A DNA stretch of 64,000 bases from Ruegeria_B marisflavi (GCF_025673445.1 NZ_JAOVQN010000004.1:189986-253985), one strand, 5' to 3'. Shown: positions 42,185-50,203, numbered from the stretch's first letter. Numbers and translations are program-made. The notes: generated from the sequence alone by a model not told the origin.

Positions 42185-42880
42185 TCAGGCAAAGCCAAAG
42201 CGCATGGCGCCCGCCGCTGCGAGTTCGTCATTCAGCGTGCCGGAGGTCAGAAGGTCGAGAACGGCGGTGGCACCTGAGCCCGATGTCGGGCTGAGGAAGA
42301 TCGACATGTCGATGTCGGTGCCGAAGTCGCGGGGAAAGACGGCAGCAGGGGCGAGACCGGGGGGCGACAGGATCGTCGACAGTGGTGCCACGGCCAGTTC
42401 GGTGTCCCCTGCCGCGACCGAAGCGACCGGTTCGCCGCCGCCCATCGGGCGGCTTTTCGGGCGCAGGGTGTCAGACAGCCCCAGCCGCGCAACCGCATCC
42501 AGAAAGATGCGGCCGCTGGTGCCCGCGCCGGTATAGGCGATGCTGTCCGCCCGCCGGAAAAGATCGGCGATTGCGGGCGCGTCCCGGAGAGGCTCTGCCT
42601 TAGTGCCTGCCCGGCAGCCGACCGCGAGCGGCACCCGAGCAAAGGGCCGGTGCGAGGTGCGGTCAACGTGGCGGCTGGCGATCAGGGCGGGGACGTATTC
42701 GGGATTGGTTAGCCCGATGTCGAAGGCTTCGCCAGCGGCGATGCGTTGGGGTATCCGGGGGTTGAGGTCGATTATCTGTGTGACCGGTCGGCCCGCTGCC
42801 GCGTCGAGGCGCGGGCCGAAGCGCGCCATGATGCCCCGGATCGCGACGGGAACAAAGATGCGCAATCTGGTTGTCGTCAT
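42185..42880 (-). CDS. orphan periplasmic-binding-protein-like (ModA-type) domain protein without signal peptide
   Basis: A 231-residue protein resembling solute-binding proteins of the ModA/SBP_bac_11 type: RIFVPVAIRGIMARFGP at the N-terminus, a hinge region FDIGLTNPEYV, and IAYTGAGTSGRIFLDAVARL near residues 115-134. ModA proteins normally carry a signal peptide; none is seen from ATG 42880, which has AGAGGG 8 bases upstream. No permease or ATPase gene is adjacent. It may be a cytoplasmic ligand sensor or a relic. Confidence 0.78.
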   Translation of the reverse strand: MTTTRLRIFVPVAIRGIMARFGPRLDAAAGRPVTQIIDLNPRIPQRIAAGEAFDIGLTNPEYVPALIASRHVDRTSHRPFARVPLAVGCRAGTKAEPLRDAPAIADLFRRADSIAYTGAGTSGRIFLDAVARLGLSDTLRPKSRPMGGGEPVASVAAGDTELAVAPLSTILSPPGLAPAAVFPRDFGTDIDMSIFLSPTSGSGATAVLDLLTSGTLNDELAAAGAMRFGFA

Positions 42881-42940
42881 TGCCGGGCCCTCTTGGCGAC
42901 CTACCCTCTGAGTCAAAGTACTGGCCTTTTGGAAGCCGGG

Positions 42941-43537
42941 CTAGAGATCCTTGCGGGCGCGCATGGCGGCCGAGATGGTGCCGTCGTCGAGATAGTCGAG
43001 CTCGCCGCCAATGGGCACGCCCTGTGCCAGCGAGGTCAGCCGCACGCGGCCGCCCAGCTGGTCGGCGATGTAATGCGCCGTGGTCTGGCCGTCGATGGTG
43101 GCGTTGAGGGCCAGGATCACCTCGGTGATCGCTTCGGTCGTGATCCGGTTGGCCAGTCGGGGGATGCGCAGTTCCTCGGGGCCGACCCCATCGAGCGCCG
43201 ACAGGGTGCCGCCCAGCACGTGATAGCGGCCCTTGAACACACCCGAGCGTTCCATCGCCCAGAGATCGGCCACATCCTCGACCACGCAGAGCTCGCCGGT
43301 GGCGCGGCGCTCGTCGGTGCAGATGTCACACACATCCGAGGTGCCGATATTGCCGCAGTTGAGGCATTCGCGGGCGCTGGCGGCGACCCGTGTCATCTGG
43401 TCGGCCAGCGGGGCCATGAGCAGGGCGCGCTTGCGGATCAGGTGCAGCACCGCGCGCCGGGCCGAGCGTGGGCCCAGCCCGGGCAGACGCGCCATCAGTT
43501 CGATCAGCGCGTCGATATCCTTGGTCGATCCGGCCAT
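42941..43537 (-). CDS. recR: recombination protein RecR
   Basis: A 198-residue recombination mediator that works with RecF and RecO to load RecA on gapped DNA. A helix-hairpin-helix (LIELMARLPGLGPRSARRAV), the C4 zinc finger (CLNCGNIGTSDVCDIC) and the Toprim domain (LCVVEDVADLWAMERSG) are present in the right order. The start at 43537 gives normal length. It lies 76 bases after ybaB on the same strand, the usual ybaB-recR pair. Confidence 0.97.
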   Translation of the reverse strand: MAGSTKDIDALIELMARLPGLGPRSARRAVLHLIRKRALLMAPLADQMTRVAASARECLNCGNIGTSDVCDICTDERRATGELCVVEDVADLWAMERSGVFKGRYHVLGGTLSALDGVGPEELRIPRLANRITTEAITEVILALNATIDGQTTAHYIADQLGGRVRLTSLAQGVPIGGELDYLDDGTISAAMRARKDL

Positions 43538-43613
43538 GGTCCTGGTTCCTGCTCGGTGCCTGCTCTGCCGCAATCATGCACCGGGTTCACGGCAAAGGAA
43601 ACGGCCGCTGCGC

Positions 43614-43958
43614 TCAGAACGGCAGCTTGATGTCCTTGGGCAGGCCCATGCTTTCGGTCAGGCGGGCCATTTCCTCTTGCGCCTTTTCGGCCGCCTTGGC
43701 CTGGGCGTCCTTGATCGCGGCCAGGATCAGGTCTTCGACCACTTCCTTGTCGTCGCCGTTGAAGATCGAGGGGTCGATGTTCAGCCCCTTGAGCTCGCCC
43801 TTGGCGGTGGCGGTGGCCTTGACCAGCCCGGCGCCGGATTCGCCGGTGACCAGGACAGTGTTCAGATCTTCCTGCATCTGGGCCATCTTGGTCTGCAATT
43901 CCTGCGCCGATTTCATCATCTTGGCCATGTCGCCGAGGCCGCCGAGTCCTTTGAACAT
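43614..43958 (-). CDS. YbaB/EbfC nucleoid-associated protein
   Basis: A 114-residue DNA-binding protein of the YbaB/EbfC family. It begins MFKGLGGLGDMAKMMKSAQE and contains KMAQMQEDL and GESGAGLVKATATAKGELKG, typical of the tweezer-like dimer. The start at 43958 is family-standard; an open frame extending to 44606 is antisense to the next gene. Paired with recR; its other common partner dnaX is at 21 kb. Confidence 0.95.
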   Translation of the reverse strand: MFKGLGGLGDMAKMMKSAQELQTKMAQMQEDLNTVLVTGESGAGLVKATATAKGELKGLNIDPSIFNGDDKEVVEDLILAAIKDAQAKAAEKAQEEMARLTESMGLPKDIKLPF

Positions 43959-44106
43959 TGGGTGTCTCCCGCAATTGAGGTTTGCGTCTAGATACGGGCG
44001 GCGGTCCTGCGGCACAAGCCTATCCGGGTGCGGGCGCGCAATCGGCTGTCTTTGGCCGCGTTCGATGCTAGGCTGACCGGAAACCGGATCGCGGGGGAGG
44101 GCGACC

Positions 44107-45330
44107 ATGTTCGCGGTTGCAGATACGGACAAGCTGGTTGACGACGGGGTGATCGCCCCGGAGGCCGCGCGCGAGATCGAGGCGCGGTCGCGGCAGGCGA
44201 TGGTGACACTGGGTATCAACACGGTCCTGTGCCTGGGCATCCTGTCGGCGACGGGCGGGCTGATCTTCTGGTTGCAGGATCCGCTGGCGGTGGCGGTGGT
44301 GGGGTTGATGCTGCTGGCGGGCGGGTTTGCCATTCTGTCGCGTGGCGGTGGAGAGTTGCGGATGTTCGGCAATGCCGCGGCGCTGATCGGGGCCGGTATG
44401 CTGTGCGGCGGCGGCACGGTCGAGCTGGTGTCGAACCATCCGCAGATCGCGGGCCAGATGCTGAGTGTTCTGGGCGGGCTGATCCTGGCCGGGGCGATGT
44501 TCGCCTTTGTCCGTGATATGGCGCGAGCGCCGTTTGTCACCGGGGCGGTGGCCCTGATGGGGTTGGCGATGCATGTCGGCGGGCTGGGGTATCTGATTGC
44601 CGACAACGGGGTGTCGGGCCTGTTGGTGAGCCTGTTTTACTTCTACACGGCGGGTTTGCTGGTGGCGGGGGGCTGGCTGCTGGACGTGCGGCTGATCACG
44701 GCGCTGGCCATCGTGCCCTTTGCCCAGATGCTGGATACCGGCACCTTTTACTTCCATGCGGCCTATGTTTTCTATTCGCCGGAATCGACGCTTTCGATCC
44801 TGCAAATGGCGGTGCTGCTAGCGGCCTGTCTCTGGGTGGCGGGGCGATATGGCGAGCGCACGGCGCGGCACGCGCGCATCCTGGCGATGCTGGGCTTTGT
44901 CGTGGCCAATCTTTGTGCGCTGGTTGGCTCGCTCTGGGGCGATGTGGTGGGCGAGACGATCTGGGGTCCGGCAGAGCCACAGGTCTGGACCGAAGGCGCC
45001 TGGGATGCCTATTCCAAGGCGCGCGATGCCTTTCGCGACACCGCCTTGGTCATTTCCGAGGGGGTCTATTCGGTGCTGTGGGCGGCGGCGCTGGTGGCGC
45101 TGCTGTTCTGGTCGGCGCATCGCGGCAACCGGGGGCTGTTCAACGCCTCGCTCGTGTTCGGGGTGATCCACGCCTATACCCAGATGTTCGAAAGCTTTGG
45201 CGAGGAGCCGCTGGCCTATGTCATCGGCGGTCTGGCTCTGATTCCGATCGCCTGGGGCATGTGGCGGTTTGATCGGTGGATCAAGGCACAGGCCTCGGCC
45301 GCTTCAGGCGTGCAGCACCCGGACGGCTGA
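44107..45330 (+). CDS. polytopic membrane protein (DUF2157-like)
   Basis: A 407-residue protein: about 30 cytoplasmic residues (VDDGVIAPEAAREIEARSRQ), then ten or more hydrophobic helices in two clusters. The N-terminal pattern and helix layout resemble DUF2157/GDYXXLXY-type membrane proteins, but the match is by eye only. A hydrophilic loop near residues 280-320 carries WGPAEPQVWTEGAW. Function unknown. It overlaps the convergent dioxygenase gene by 27 bases. Confidence 0.82.
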   Translation: MFAVADTDKLVDDGVIAPEAAREIEARSRQAMVTLGINTVLCLGILSATGGLIFWLQDPLAVAVVGLMLLAGGFAILSRGGGELRMFGNAAALIGAGMLCGGGTVELVSNHPQIAGQMLSVLGGLILAGAMFAFVRDMARAPFVTGAVALMGLAMHVGGLGYLIADNGVSGLLVSLFYFYTAGLLVAGGWLLDVRLITALAIVPFAQMLDTGTFYFHAAYVFYSPESTLSILQMAVLLAACLWVAGRYGERTARHARILAMLGFVVANLCALVGSLWGDVVGETIWGPAEPQVWTEGAWDAYSKARDAFRDTALVISEGVYSVLWAAALVALLFWSAHRGNRGLFNASLVFGVIHAYTQMFESFGEEPLAYVIGGLALIPIAWGMWRFDRWIKAQASAASGVQHPDG

Positions 45331-46179
45331 CAGCCCATCGGCCTCGGCCACCGAACAGCAGATCGAACGCAGGGTGCGTTCGTGGTCGTAATCCCAGGGG
45401 CGGCCCCGGTGCAGGGTGGCGCGTTCGTCCCAGATCAGCACGTCGCCCACCTGCCAGCGGTGAGTATAGACGTATTCGGGGCGGGTGCAGAAGGCGATCG
45501 CCTCTTCCAGGATCTCCTGGCTTTCGGCATGGCCCAGCCCCTCGATGGCAAAGGCATGCGAGGCGATGAACAGCGCCTCCTCGCCGGTGACCGGGTTAGG
45601 CCAGATCGCGCGCCAGGGCCGGTCGGGCCAGCGGGTCATTGTCGGCAGGCGGGCGAGCTCGGCCGAAAGCTTGGCACGGCTGTGCGACAGCCGATGCCAG
45701 ATCACCGCATGTTTGAGCCGGTCGCGCAGATGCGCCGGCATCTCGGCCCAGGCGACGCGGGTCGAGGCGATCTCGGTCTCGCCGCCCGAGGGCGGCACCA
45801 CCAGCGCGGTCAGGATGTTGATCAGCGCCGGGGTGGGCAGAAAGGTGCTGTCGGTATGCCAGAGCATGTTGGATTGCAGGTTCAGCATATGCAGGTCGTC
45901 CTGCGCCCGCAGCCCGTTCCTGGTCTGGTTGCTCAGCTCCGAGACCTGGAACGCGACATCGCGTCCGGCGGCCATGGCATCGCGGTTTTCCAGCGGGCCG
46001 AACAGCGTGCCCAGCCGGGTGTGATCGGTGTCGGTGATCGACTGCGCGGGAAACAGCAGCGCCGAATGGTTTTCGAAAAGCGCCCGGATCTCGGGGTAGA
46101 GGTGACCGGCGGTCACTTCGCGCAGGTCGATGTCATGGACGATGCGCCCGAACCTCGGGTGAAGCGCGCTGGTCTGCAT
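45304..46179 (-). CDS. TauD/TfdA-family alpha-ketoglutarate-dependent dioxygenase
   Basis: A 291-residue Fe(II)/2-oxoglutarate dioxygenase. Iron ligands are His108 and Asp110 in MLWHTDSTF and His257 in ATLHRGRPW; Arg268 in HERTLRS would bind 2-oxoglutarate. It belongs to the TfdA-like subgroup. It is not beside the xsc module, and taurine there is expected to be handled through sulfoacetaldehyde, so a taurine substrate should not be assumed. Confidence 0.9.
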   Translation of the reverse strand: MQTSALHPRFGRIVHDIDLREVTAGHLYPEIRALFENHSALLFPAQSITDTDHTRLGTLFGPLENRDAMAAGRDVAFQVSELSNQTRNGLRAQDDLHMLNLQSNMLWHTDSTFLPTPALINILTALVVPPSGGETEIASTRVAWAEMPAHLRDRLKHAVIWHRLSHSRAKLSAELARLPTMTRWPDRPWRAIWPNPVTGEEALFIASHAFAIEGLGHAESQEILEEAIAFCTRPEYVYTHRWQVGDVLIWDERATLHRGRPWDYDHERTLRSICCSVAEADGLSAVRVLHA

Positions 46180-46259
46180 TCCGGCCTCCTGTTGCCTGAC
46201 AGGGTCAGGCTGGCGCGGGTTTGACCGCCGCGCTTGCCGGTTTGCGACACATTTTCGGT

Positions 46260-46802
46260 TTAGCGTTGTGCTTCGATGCGCAGCTTGTCCATCAGCCGTT
46301 GCAGGGTGGCGGCATATTGATCGCTGATCAGGTGACCCTGGTCGTCGAACTGGTTGGAACTGTCGGCCAGATGCACCCCCGGGCCGGACAGCAGCCGGGG
46401 CTGGAATGGCACAAGGAAGCCGCGCAGCGTTGCCTGCGCGCGCTCGCCACCGGCCCGGCCACCCGCCGCCGACATCACCGCCACCGGCTTGTCAGCCCAG
46501 GGGCTGCCCTTGGTGCGGCTGACCCAGTCGAGCGCATTCTTGAGCACGCCGGATGGCCCCTTGTTGTATTCCGGCGTCGAGATCACCACGGCATCTGCGG
46601 CGGCGATCTGGTCGGCGAGCGCCTGGACCGATGCGGGGATGCCCTCTGCCTGTTCGTTGTCGCCGTCATAGAGCGGCAGATTGAGGTCAGCCACGATGAA
46701 GCGGGCGGGCGCGAAAAGCCGCGCGGCCTCGTGCATCAGTTTGCGGTTGGTGGCCTCGCGACGCAGCGAGCCGCTGATACCCAGCAAGGTAAGATCGGTC
46801 AT
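46260..46802 (-). CDS. NADPH-dependent FMN reductase
   Basis: A 180-residue flavodoxin-fold reductase (NAD(P)H:quinone or azo reductase-like). The FMN-phosphate loop is GISGSLRREATNRKL near residues 8-22 and the FMN-ring contact is STPEYNKGPSGVLKNALDW near residues 75-93, both standard for this family. Cytoplasmic, probably a dimer or tetramer. It stands alone; the 119 bases towards 46921 contain no gene. Confidence 0.92.
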   Translation of the reverse strand: MTDLTLLGISGSLRREATNRKLMHEAARLFAPARFIVADLNLPLYDGDNEQAEGIPASVQALADQIAAADAVVISTPEYNKGPSGVLKNALDWVSRTKGSPWADKPVAVMSAAGGRAGGERAQATLRGFLVPFQPRLLSGPGVHLADSSNQFDDQGHLISDQYAATLQRLMDKLRIEAQR

Positions 46803-46921
46803 GTCGGTCTCCTGAACGTGTTGGGTTCAACCTAGCCCGCGATGCCCGGGCGCCAAACCCCTGCCGTCGCGCAATCCCTGTGTGAAAATGCGCGACAATG
46901 GGAGGTGGCGTGCCGATGCCA

Positions 46922-46992
46922 CGCAGCGCGACTCAGACTTTTGAAAAAAGTCTGTGGACAAATCCTCTGCGAGGATTTGGTGTCGCGCTGCG
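46922..46992. repeat. cloverleaf-like intergenic element, copy 1
   Basis: A 71-base sequence with near-complete self-pairing. An outer 11-bp perfect helix (CGCAGCGCGAC at 46922-46932 with GTCGCGCTGCG at 46982-46992) encloses two perfect 9-bp hairpins: CAGACTTTT-GAA-AAAAGTCTG (46934-46954) and CAAATCCTC-TGC-GAGGATTTG (46959-46979). Linkers are 1, 4 and 2 bases. It lies 30 bases after the OmpA lipoprotein stop (minus strand). There is no T-run, so it is not a simple terminator. The same plan occurs at 52530-52581 with different sequence. Confidence 0.85.
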
Positions 46993-47021
46993 ACGGTGAA
47001 AGCACCGCTGATGCCGCTGGT

Positions 47022-47690
47022 TCAGCGGTTCTTGGGGACGATGACGATCTCGACCCGGCGGTTCTGGGCCTTGCCTTCGGCCGTCAGGTTCGAGGCGATC
47101 GGATTGTTTTCGCCCATGCCGATGGTCGAGATCCGGTCATAGGTCACCCCGCCCGATTGCAGGATGTCGGCCACCGCGTTGGCGCGGCGTTCGGACAGGC
47201 CCTGGTTATAGGCGGCATCGCCGTCGCTGTCGGTATGGCCGATGACCTGCACGTTCGACTTGGGATAACGCACGAGATGGGCCGCGACCTTGCGCAGGTC
47301 GGATTGCAGCGCCGGTCGCACGGTATAGCTGTCGGTGTCGAAGGTGATGTCGTTCGGGACACTCACGATCAGACGGTCGCCGGTATTGGTGATGGTGATC
47401 CCGTCATTGGCCAGTTCCTGACGCAGTTCGGCCGCTTGTTGGTCGAGCTGCTTGCCGATCAGCCCGCCGCCGGCGGCGCCGATGGCCGCACCGGCCAGCG
47501 CGCCCAGCCCGGGATTGGAATCGTTGGCGATCGCGCCGACACCGGCGCCCAGGATGGCGCCCGCGATGGCGCCGGTCTTGGTGTTCTTGTTCGGGTCGGC
47601 ATTGGTGCTGAGCGAGGCCGGATCGGTACAGGCGCCCAGCGTCAGAACGGCCACCAGCCCGGCCGCAAGGAAATGTTTGTTCGAAGTCAT
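47022..47690 (-). CDS. OmpA-family lipoprotein with glycine zipper
   Basis: A 222-residue lipoprotein. The lipobox is LGAC with Cys21. A glycine-zipper segment (GAIAGAILGAGVGAIA and GALAGAAIGAAGGGLIG, about 44-80) precedes a C-terminal OmpA domain with VQVIGHTDSDGDAAYNQGLS and AQNRRVEIVIVPKN. It probably tethers the outer membrane to peptidoglycan (YiaD-like). The start at 47690 places the lipobox correctly. A weak promoter reads towards it: TTGTTC and TATACT on the minus strand (47770-47775, 47745-47750, 19-base spacer). Confidence 0.9.
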   Translation of the reverse strand: MTSNKHFLAAGLVAVLTLGACTDPASLSTNADPNKNTKTGAIAGAILGAGVGAIANDSNPGLGALAGAAIGAAGGGLIGKQLDQQAAELRQELANDGITITNTGDRLIVSVPNDITFDTDSYTVRPALQSDLRKVAAHLVRYPKSNVQVIGHTDSDGDAAYNQGLSERRANAVADILQSGGVTYDRISTIGMGENNPIASNLTAEGKAQNRRVEIVIVPKNR

Positions 47691-47818
47691 GGATTCACCT
47701 TCTGCTCCTGCGCTCACTTAACGCGGCACTTGTTGCTTTGTTCCAGTATATCACCGCCCGAGCTGGTGCGAACAAGCGACAAAGCGGTGAAATAGGCGAT
47801 TCCCCGCCCATCCGGCGA

Positions 47819-48511
47819 TCAATTCGGGGTGGCGGCCTCGTCCCAGCGGCTTTGATCCTGCCAGAGCTGGCGCAGGGCCGCTGCCTGCGGGGCAAAGCTG
47901 TCGGACAGCAGGTCGCAGGCCCAGATCCGGTCGGTGCGGAAATGGCGAAAGCCCTGCCGCAATTCGCACCAGGCCGCCAGCATGGTGCAGTCGAGGTGAT
48001 AGATCAGCCCGACCGGGCGCAACACGCGCAACGTCTGGACCCCATTCACGCTGCGATATTCGACGCTGAGCTTGCGCGCCTCGCGCACGGCCTGACGCAA
48101 CAATGCGATGGGGGTGCAGCCCTGCCCGGGATCGTCGGCGGGCGCGCCCCAGGGCGCCACCCGCAGCCAGTCGGCCGGATCGTGCAGCGCGTCGATCTTG
48201 GCGCAGACCCGTTCTGCGGCCTGTTGCAGGGCGCTGTCGCCGGTGCGCACGAGCATCGAGAGGCCGACGCGCAGTGCCTCGATCTCTTCCTGATCGAAGT
48301 TGAGCGGCGGCAGGTCATAGCCGCCGCGCATGACGTAACCCAGGCCCGCCGCGCCCTCGATCGGGGTGCGCATGGCCTGAAGCGCGGCGATATCGCGATA
48401 GACGGTGCGGGCCGAGACTTCGAGCCGCGCGGCGAGATCCTCGGCGGTGATGGGCGCTGTTGCCGCGCGCAGGATCTGGATGATTTCGAACAGTCGGGTG
48501 GAGCGGCGCAT
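47819..48511 (-). CDS. YafY-type HTH_11/WYL-domain transcriptional regulator
   Basis: A 230-residue regulator. The N-terminal HTH_11 domain (RSTRLFEIIQILRAATAPIT then AEDLAARLEVSARTVYRDIA) is followed by the helical linker and a WYL domain (about 135-200) around VEYRSVNGVQTLRVLRPVGL. WYL domains bind nucleic-acid-like or nucleotide ligands. It is divergent from a 54-residue gene across a perfect 12-bp inverted repeat, its likely operator. Confidence 0.92.
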   Translation of the reverse strand: MRRSTRLFEIIQILRAATAPITAEDLAARLEVSARTVYRDIAALQAMRTPIEGAAGLGYVMRGGYDLPPLNFDQEEIEALRVGLSMLVRTGDSALQQAAERVCAKIDALHDPADWLRVAPWGAPADDPGQGCTPIALLRQAVREARKLSVEYRSVNGVQTLRVLRPVGLIYHLDCTMLAAWCELRQGFRHFRTDRIWACDLLSDSFAPQAAALRQLWQDQSRWDEAATPN

Positions 48512-48527
48512 GGGATCCTCGGGCGTA

Positions 48528-48572
48528 CTGCTGACACCCTAGCACATGCCCCTGACAACGGGGTGTCAGCAG
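48528..48572. promoter_or_regulatory. operator for the WYL regulator: 12-bp inverted repeat plus third half-site
   Basis: CTGCTGACACCC (48528-48539) and GGGTGTCAGCAG (48561-48572) are exact inverse complements. Between them CTGACA (48552-48557) pairs with TGTCAG (48564-48569), giving TGACA-N8-TGTCA. The overlapping half-sites would let dimers bind in two registers between the divergent genes. Confidence 0.75.
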
Positions 48573-48619
48573 GATTGGGGTCTGATGGCCGTCGCATCGA
48601 CAGCCGAAGGAGACCGAAC

Positions 48620-48784
48620 ATGCCAAGCCGCGACCACCATGTGTTAATGGCCCGCAAGCTGGAGCGCTGGAGCGTGCCCCAAACCCTGCGCAACTGGGAA
48701 ATCGAGAGAGAGCTTGCCGCCCGCCGCGCGGCGCGGCCAAGGCGGCTGCATCTGCTGCGCTGGATGGCGGCGCGCTGGGGCTAG
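48620..48784 (+). CDS. 54-residue basic small protein divergent from the WYL regulator
   Basis: ATG 48620 is preceded by AAGGAGA with 7-base spacing, one of the better ribosome sites in the region. The product, starting MPSRDHHVLMARKLERWSVP and ending LHLLRWMAARWG, is 54 residues, strongly basic (Arg-rich RRAARPRRL) with four tryptophans and a probable amphipathic helical tail. No family is known to me. Position opposite the WYL gene, across its operator, suggests it is the regulated target. Its last 4 bases overlap the convergent AraC-Ogt gene. It is too short for ordinary gene calling to be certain. Confidence 0.6.
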   Translation: MPSRDHHVLMARKLERWSVPQTLRNWEIERELAARRAARPRRLHLLRWMAARWG

Positions 48785-49632
48785 GCCTCGCTGCGGGCCG
48801 CTTCCCAGGCCAGCATGGCGCGTTTCACCGGCAGGCCCCAGTGATAGCCGCCCAGGCCGCCCGATTTGCGCAGGGCGCGGTGGCAGGGGATCAGCCAGCT
48901 GACCGGGTTGCGCCCCACCGCCGTGCCCACGGCGCGTACCGCGCGCGGCTGGCCGATGGACTGGGCCAACTCGCCATAGGTGGTGACCTGGCCCGAGGGG
49001 ATGCGCAAGAGCGCCTCCCAGACCTTGATCTGCAAGGGTGCGCCGATCAGGTAGAGCGGCACCGGCTCCAGCCGGTCGCTGGCGGCGCCAAAGGCGCTGA
49101 GCGCCCAGGGGCGCAGGCGCATCGGGTCCTCGACGAACGTGGCCTGTGGCCAGCGCGACAGCAGATCCTGCATCGTGGCCTCGGCGCCCGCCTCGGCGGC
49201 AAATCCGATGCCGCAGATGCCGCGCTCGGTCCCCATCACCAGTGCGGGGCCAAAGGGGCTTTCGAACCAGCCCCAGTAGATCGTCAGATCCGCGCCCTTG
49301 CGGGCATAATCGCCGGGGCTCATTGCCTCCCACCGGACGAAGAGGTCGTGCAGGCGCCCGGTGCCCGAGAGACCGACATTCTGGGCTGCTTCAAGCAGGG
49401 TGAACCGTTCCTCCAGCAGCGCCTTGGCATGGCCTAGCGTCAGGTATTGCTGGTATTTCTTGGGCGAGACCCCGACCCAGCGCGAAAAGATCCGTTGGAA
49501 ATGGGCGGGGCTCATGTTCATCCGGGCTGCAAGGTCGTCCAGCGACATGGTCTCGCCGCCTGCATCGATCAGCTCGATCGCGCGGCGGATGACGCCATAG
49601 TGATAGCCCTCTTCCGTAGTTTGAACGTTCAT
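48781..49632 (-). CDS. AraC-Ogt fusion: methylated-DNA-protein-cysteine methyltransferase with AraC domain
   Basis: A 283-residue two-domain protein. An AraC helix-turn-helix (about 12-110, SLDDLAARMNMSPAHFQRIF then RLHDLFVRWEAMSPGDY) precedes an O6-alkylguanine transferase domain (about 118-280) with active-site Cys250 in IPCHRALRKSGGLGGYHWG. The N-terminal zinc domain of Ada, with the Cys that accepts methyl from phosphotriesters, is missing, so activation cannot follow the E. coli Ada route. It repairs O6-methylguanine by suicide transfer and may sense damage through Cys250. Convergent with the 54-residue gene. Confidence 0.92.
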   Translation of the reverse strand: MNVQTTEEGYHYGVIRRAIELIDAGGETMSLDDLAARMNMSPAHFQRIFSRWVGVSPKKYQQYLTLGHAKALLEERFTLLEAAQNVGLSGTGRLHDLFVRWEAMSPGDYARKGADLTIYWGWFESPFGPALVMGTERGICGIGFAAEAGAEATMQDLLSRWPQATFVEDPMRLRPWALSAFGAASDRLEPVPLYLIGAPLQIKVWEALLRIPSGQVTTYGELAQSIGQPRAVRAVGTAVGRNPVSWLIPCHRALRKSGGLGGYHWGLPVKRAMLAWEAARSEA

Positions 49633-49706
49633 GTCGCACCTCTTTGTCTGATCTGAACGTAGCGCGCAGCGCCCGTCGCCGCGACCCGGAACCTGTGCAA
49701 ATATTT

Positions 49707-49721
49707 GTCAACTAAGTTGAC
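49707..49721. promoter_or_regulatory. MarR operator upstream of the MarR/isochorismatase operon
   Basis: GTCAACT-A-AGTTGAC is a perfect 15-base palindrome, 31 bases before the MarR start. It is placed between the divergent AraC-Ogt and MarR genes, a position expected for MarR autorepression. Confidence 0.7.
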
Positions 49722-49752
49722 GAATCGTGCCGTTCGGTCCAATACTGCGGGC

Positions 49753-50202
49753 ATGACACATGAACCCGATCAGCTTTATCAGGCGGTACAGGCCACGCGG
49801 CCCCTCTTGCGCAATATCACGGCGGCGGTGGAGCGCGGGAGTTTGCGCGAGGGTGTAACCGTCGGGCAGCGCGCGATCCTTGAAGGCTTGTCGCTGACCC
49901 CCGGCGCCACGGCGCCGCAACTGGGCGCCGCGTTGCAGATGAAGCGGCAGTATATCTCGCGCATCCTGCAAGAGGTGCAACGCGCCGGGCTGATCGAGCG
50001 GCGGGCCAATCCCGAGCATGCGCGGTCGCACCGCTATTGGCTGACCCCGAAGGGCGAGGCCATCATCACCGCGATCCGGGCGGATGAAATGGAGAAGCTG
50101 GCGCTTTTCTCCGAGGGGTTCTCGGCCGCCGAACTTGCCGCCTATCACAAGGTGCAGCTTGCCCTGACCCGGTTCTTTGCAGATATGGCCAAGGAGGTCT
50201 GA
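49753..50202 (+). CDS. MarR-family transcriptional regulator
   Basis: A 149-residue winged-helix regulator. The DNA-binding part reads LTPGATAPQLGAALQMKRQY then ISRILQEVQRAGLIERRANP and ending RSHRYWLTPKGEAII (about 47-105), a normal MarR pattern. The start at ATG 49753 follows the perfect palindrome at 49707-49721. The stop is one base from the isochorismatase gene start, so the two are cotranscribed. Confidence 0.92.
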   Translation: MTHEPDQLYQAVQATRPLLRNITAAVERGSLREGVTVGQRAILEGLSLTPGATAPQLGAALQMKRQYISRILQEVQRAGLIERRANPEHARSHRYWLTPKGEAIITAIRADEMEKLALFSEGFSAAELAAYHKVQLALTRFFADMAKEV

Positions 50203-50203
50203 T

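Noticed and set aside
45304..46179. Assigning the dioxygenase as TauD acting on taurine together with Xsc
   Set aside because: It is unlinked to the sulfonate module, groups by eye with TfdA-like enzymes, and TauD yields aminoacetaldehyde, which does not feed Xsc.
46922..46992. Reading the cloverleaf as a simple rho-independent terminator or a tRNA
   Set aside because: No T-run follows on either strand, the loops are 3 bases, and there is no anticodon or T-arm consensus.
46842..47795. 317-codon frame on the plus strand covering the cloverleaf and the OmpA gene
   Set aside because: OmpA lipoprotein on the minus strand is clear, and the frame has shadow composition.
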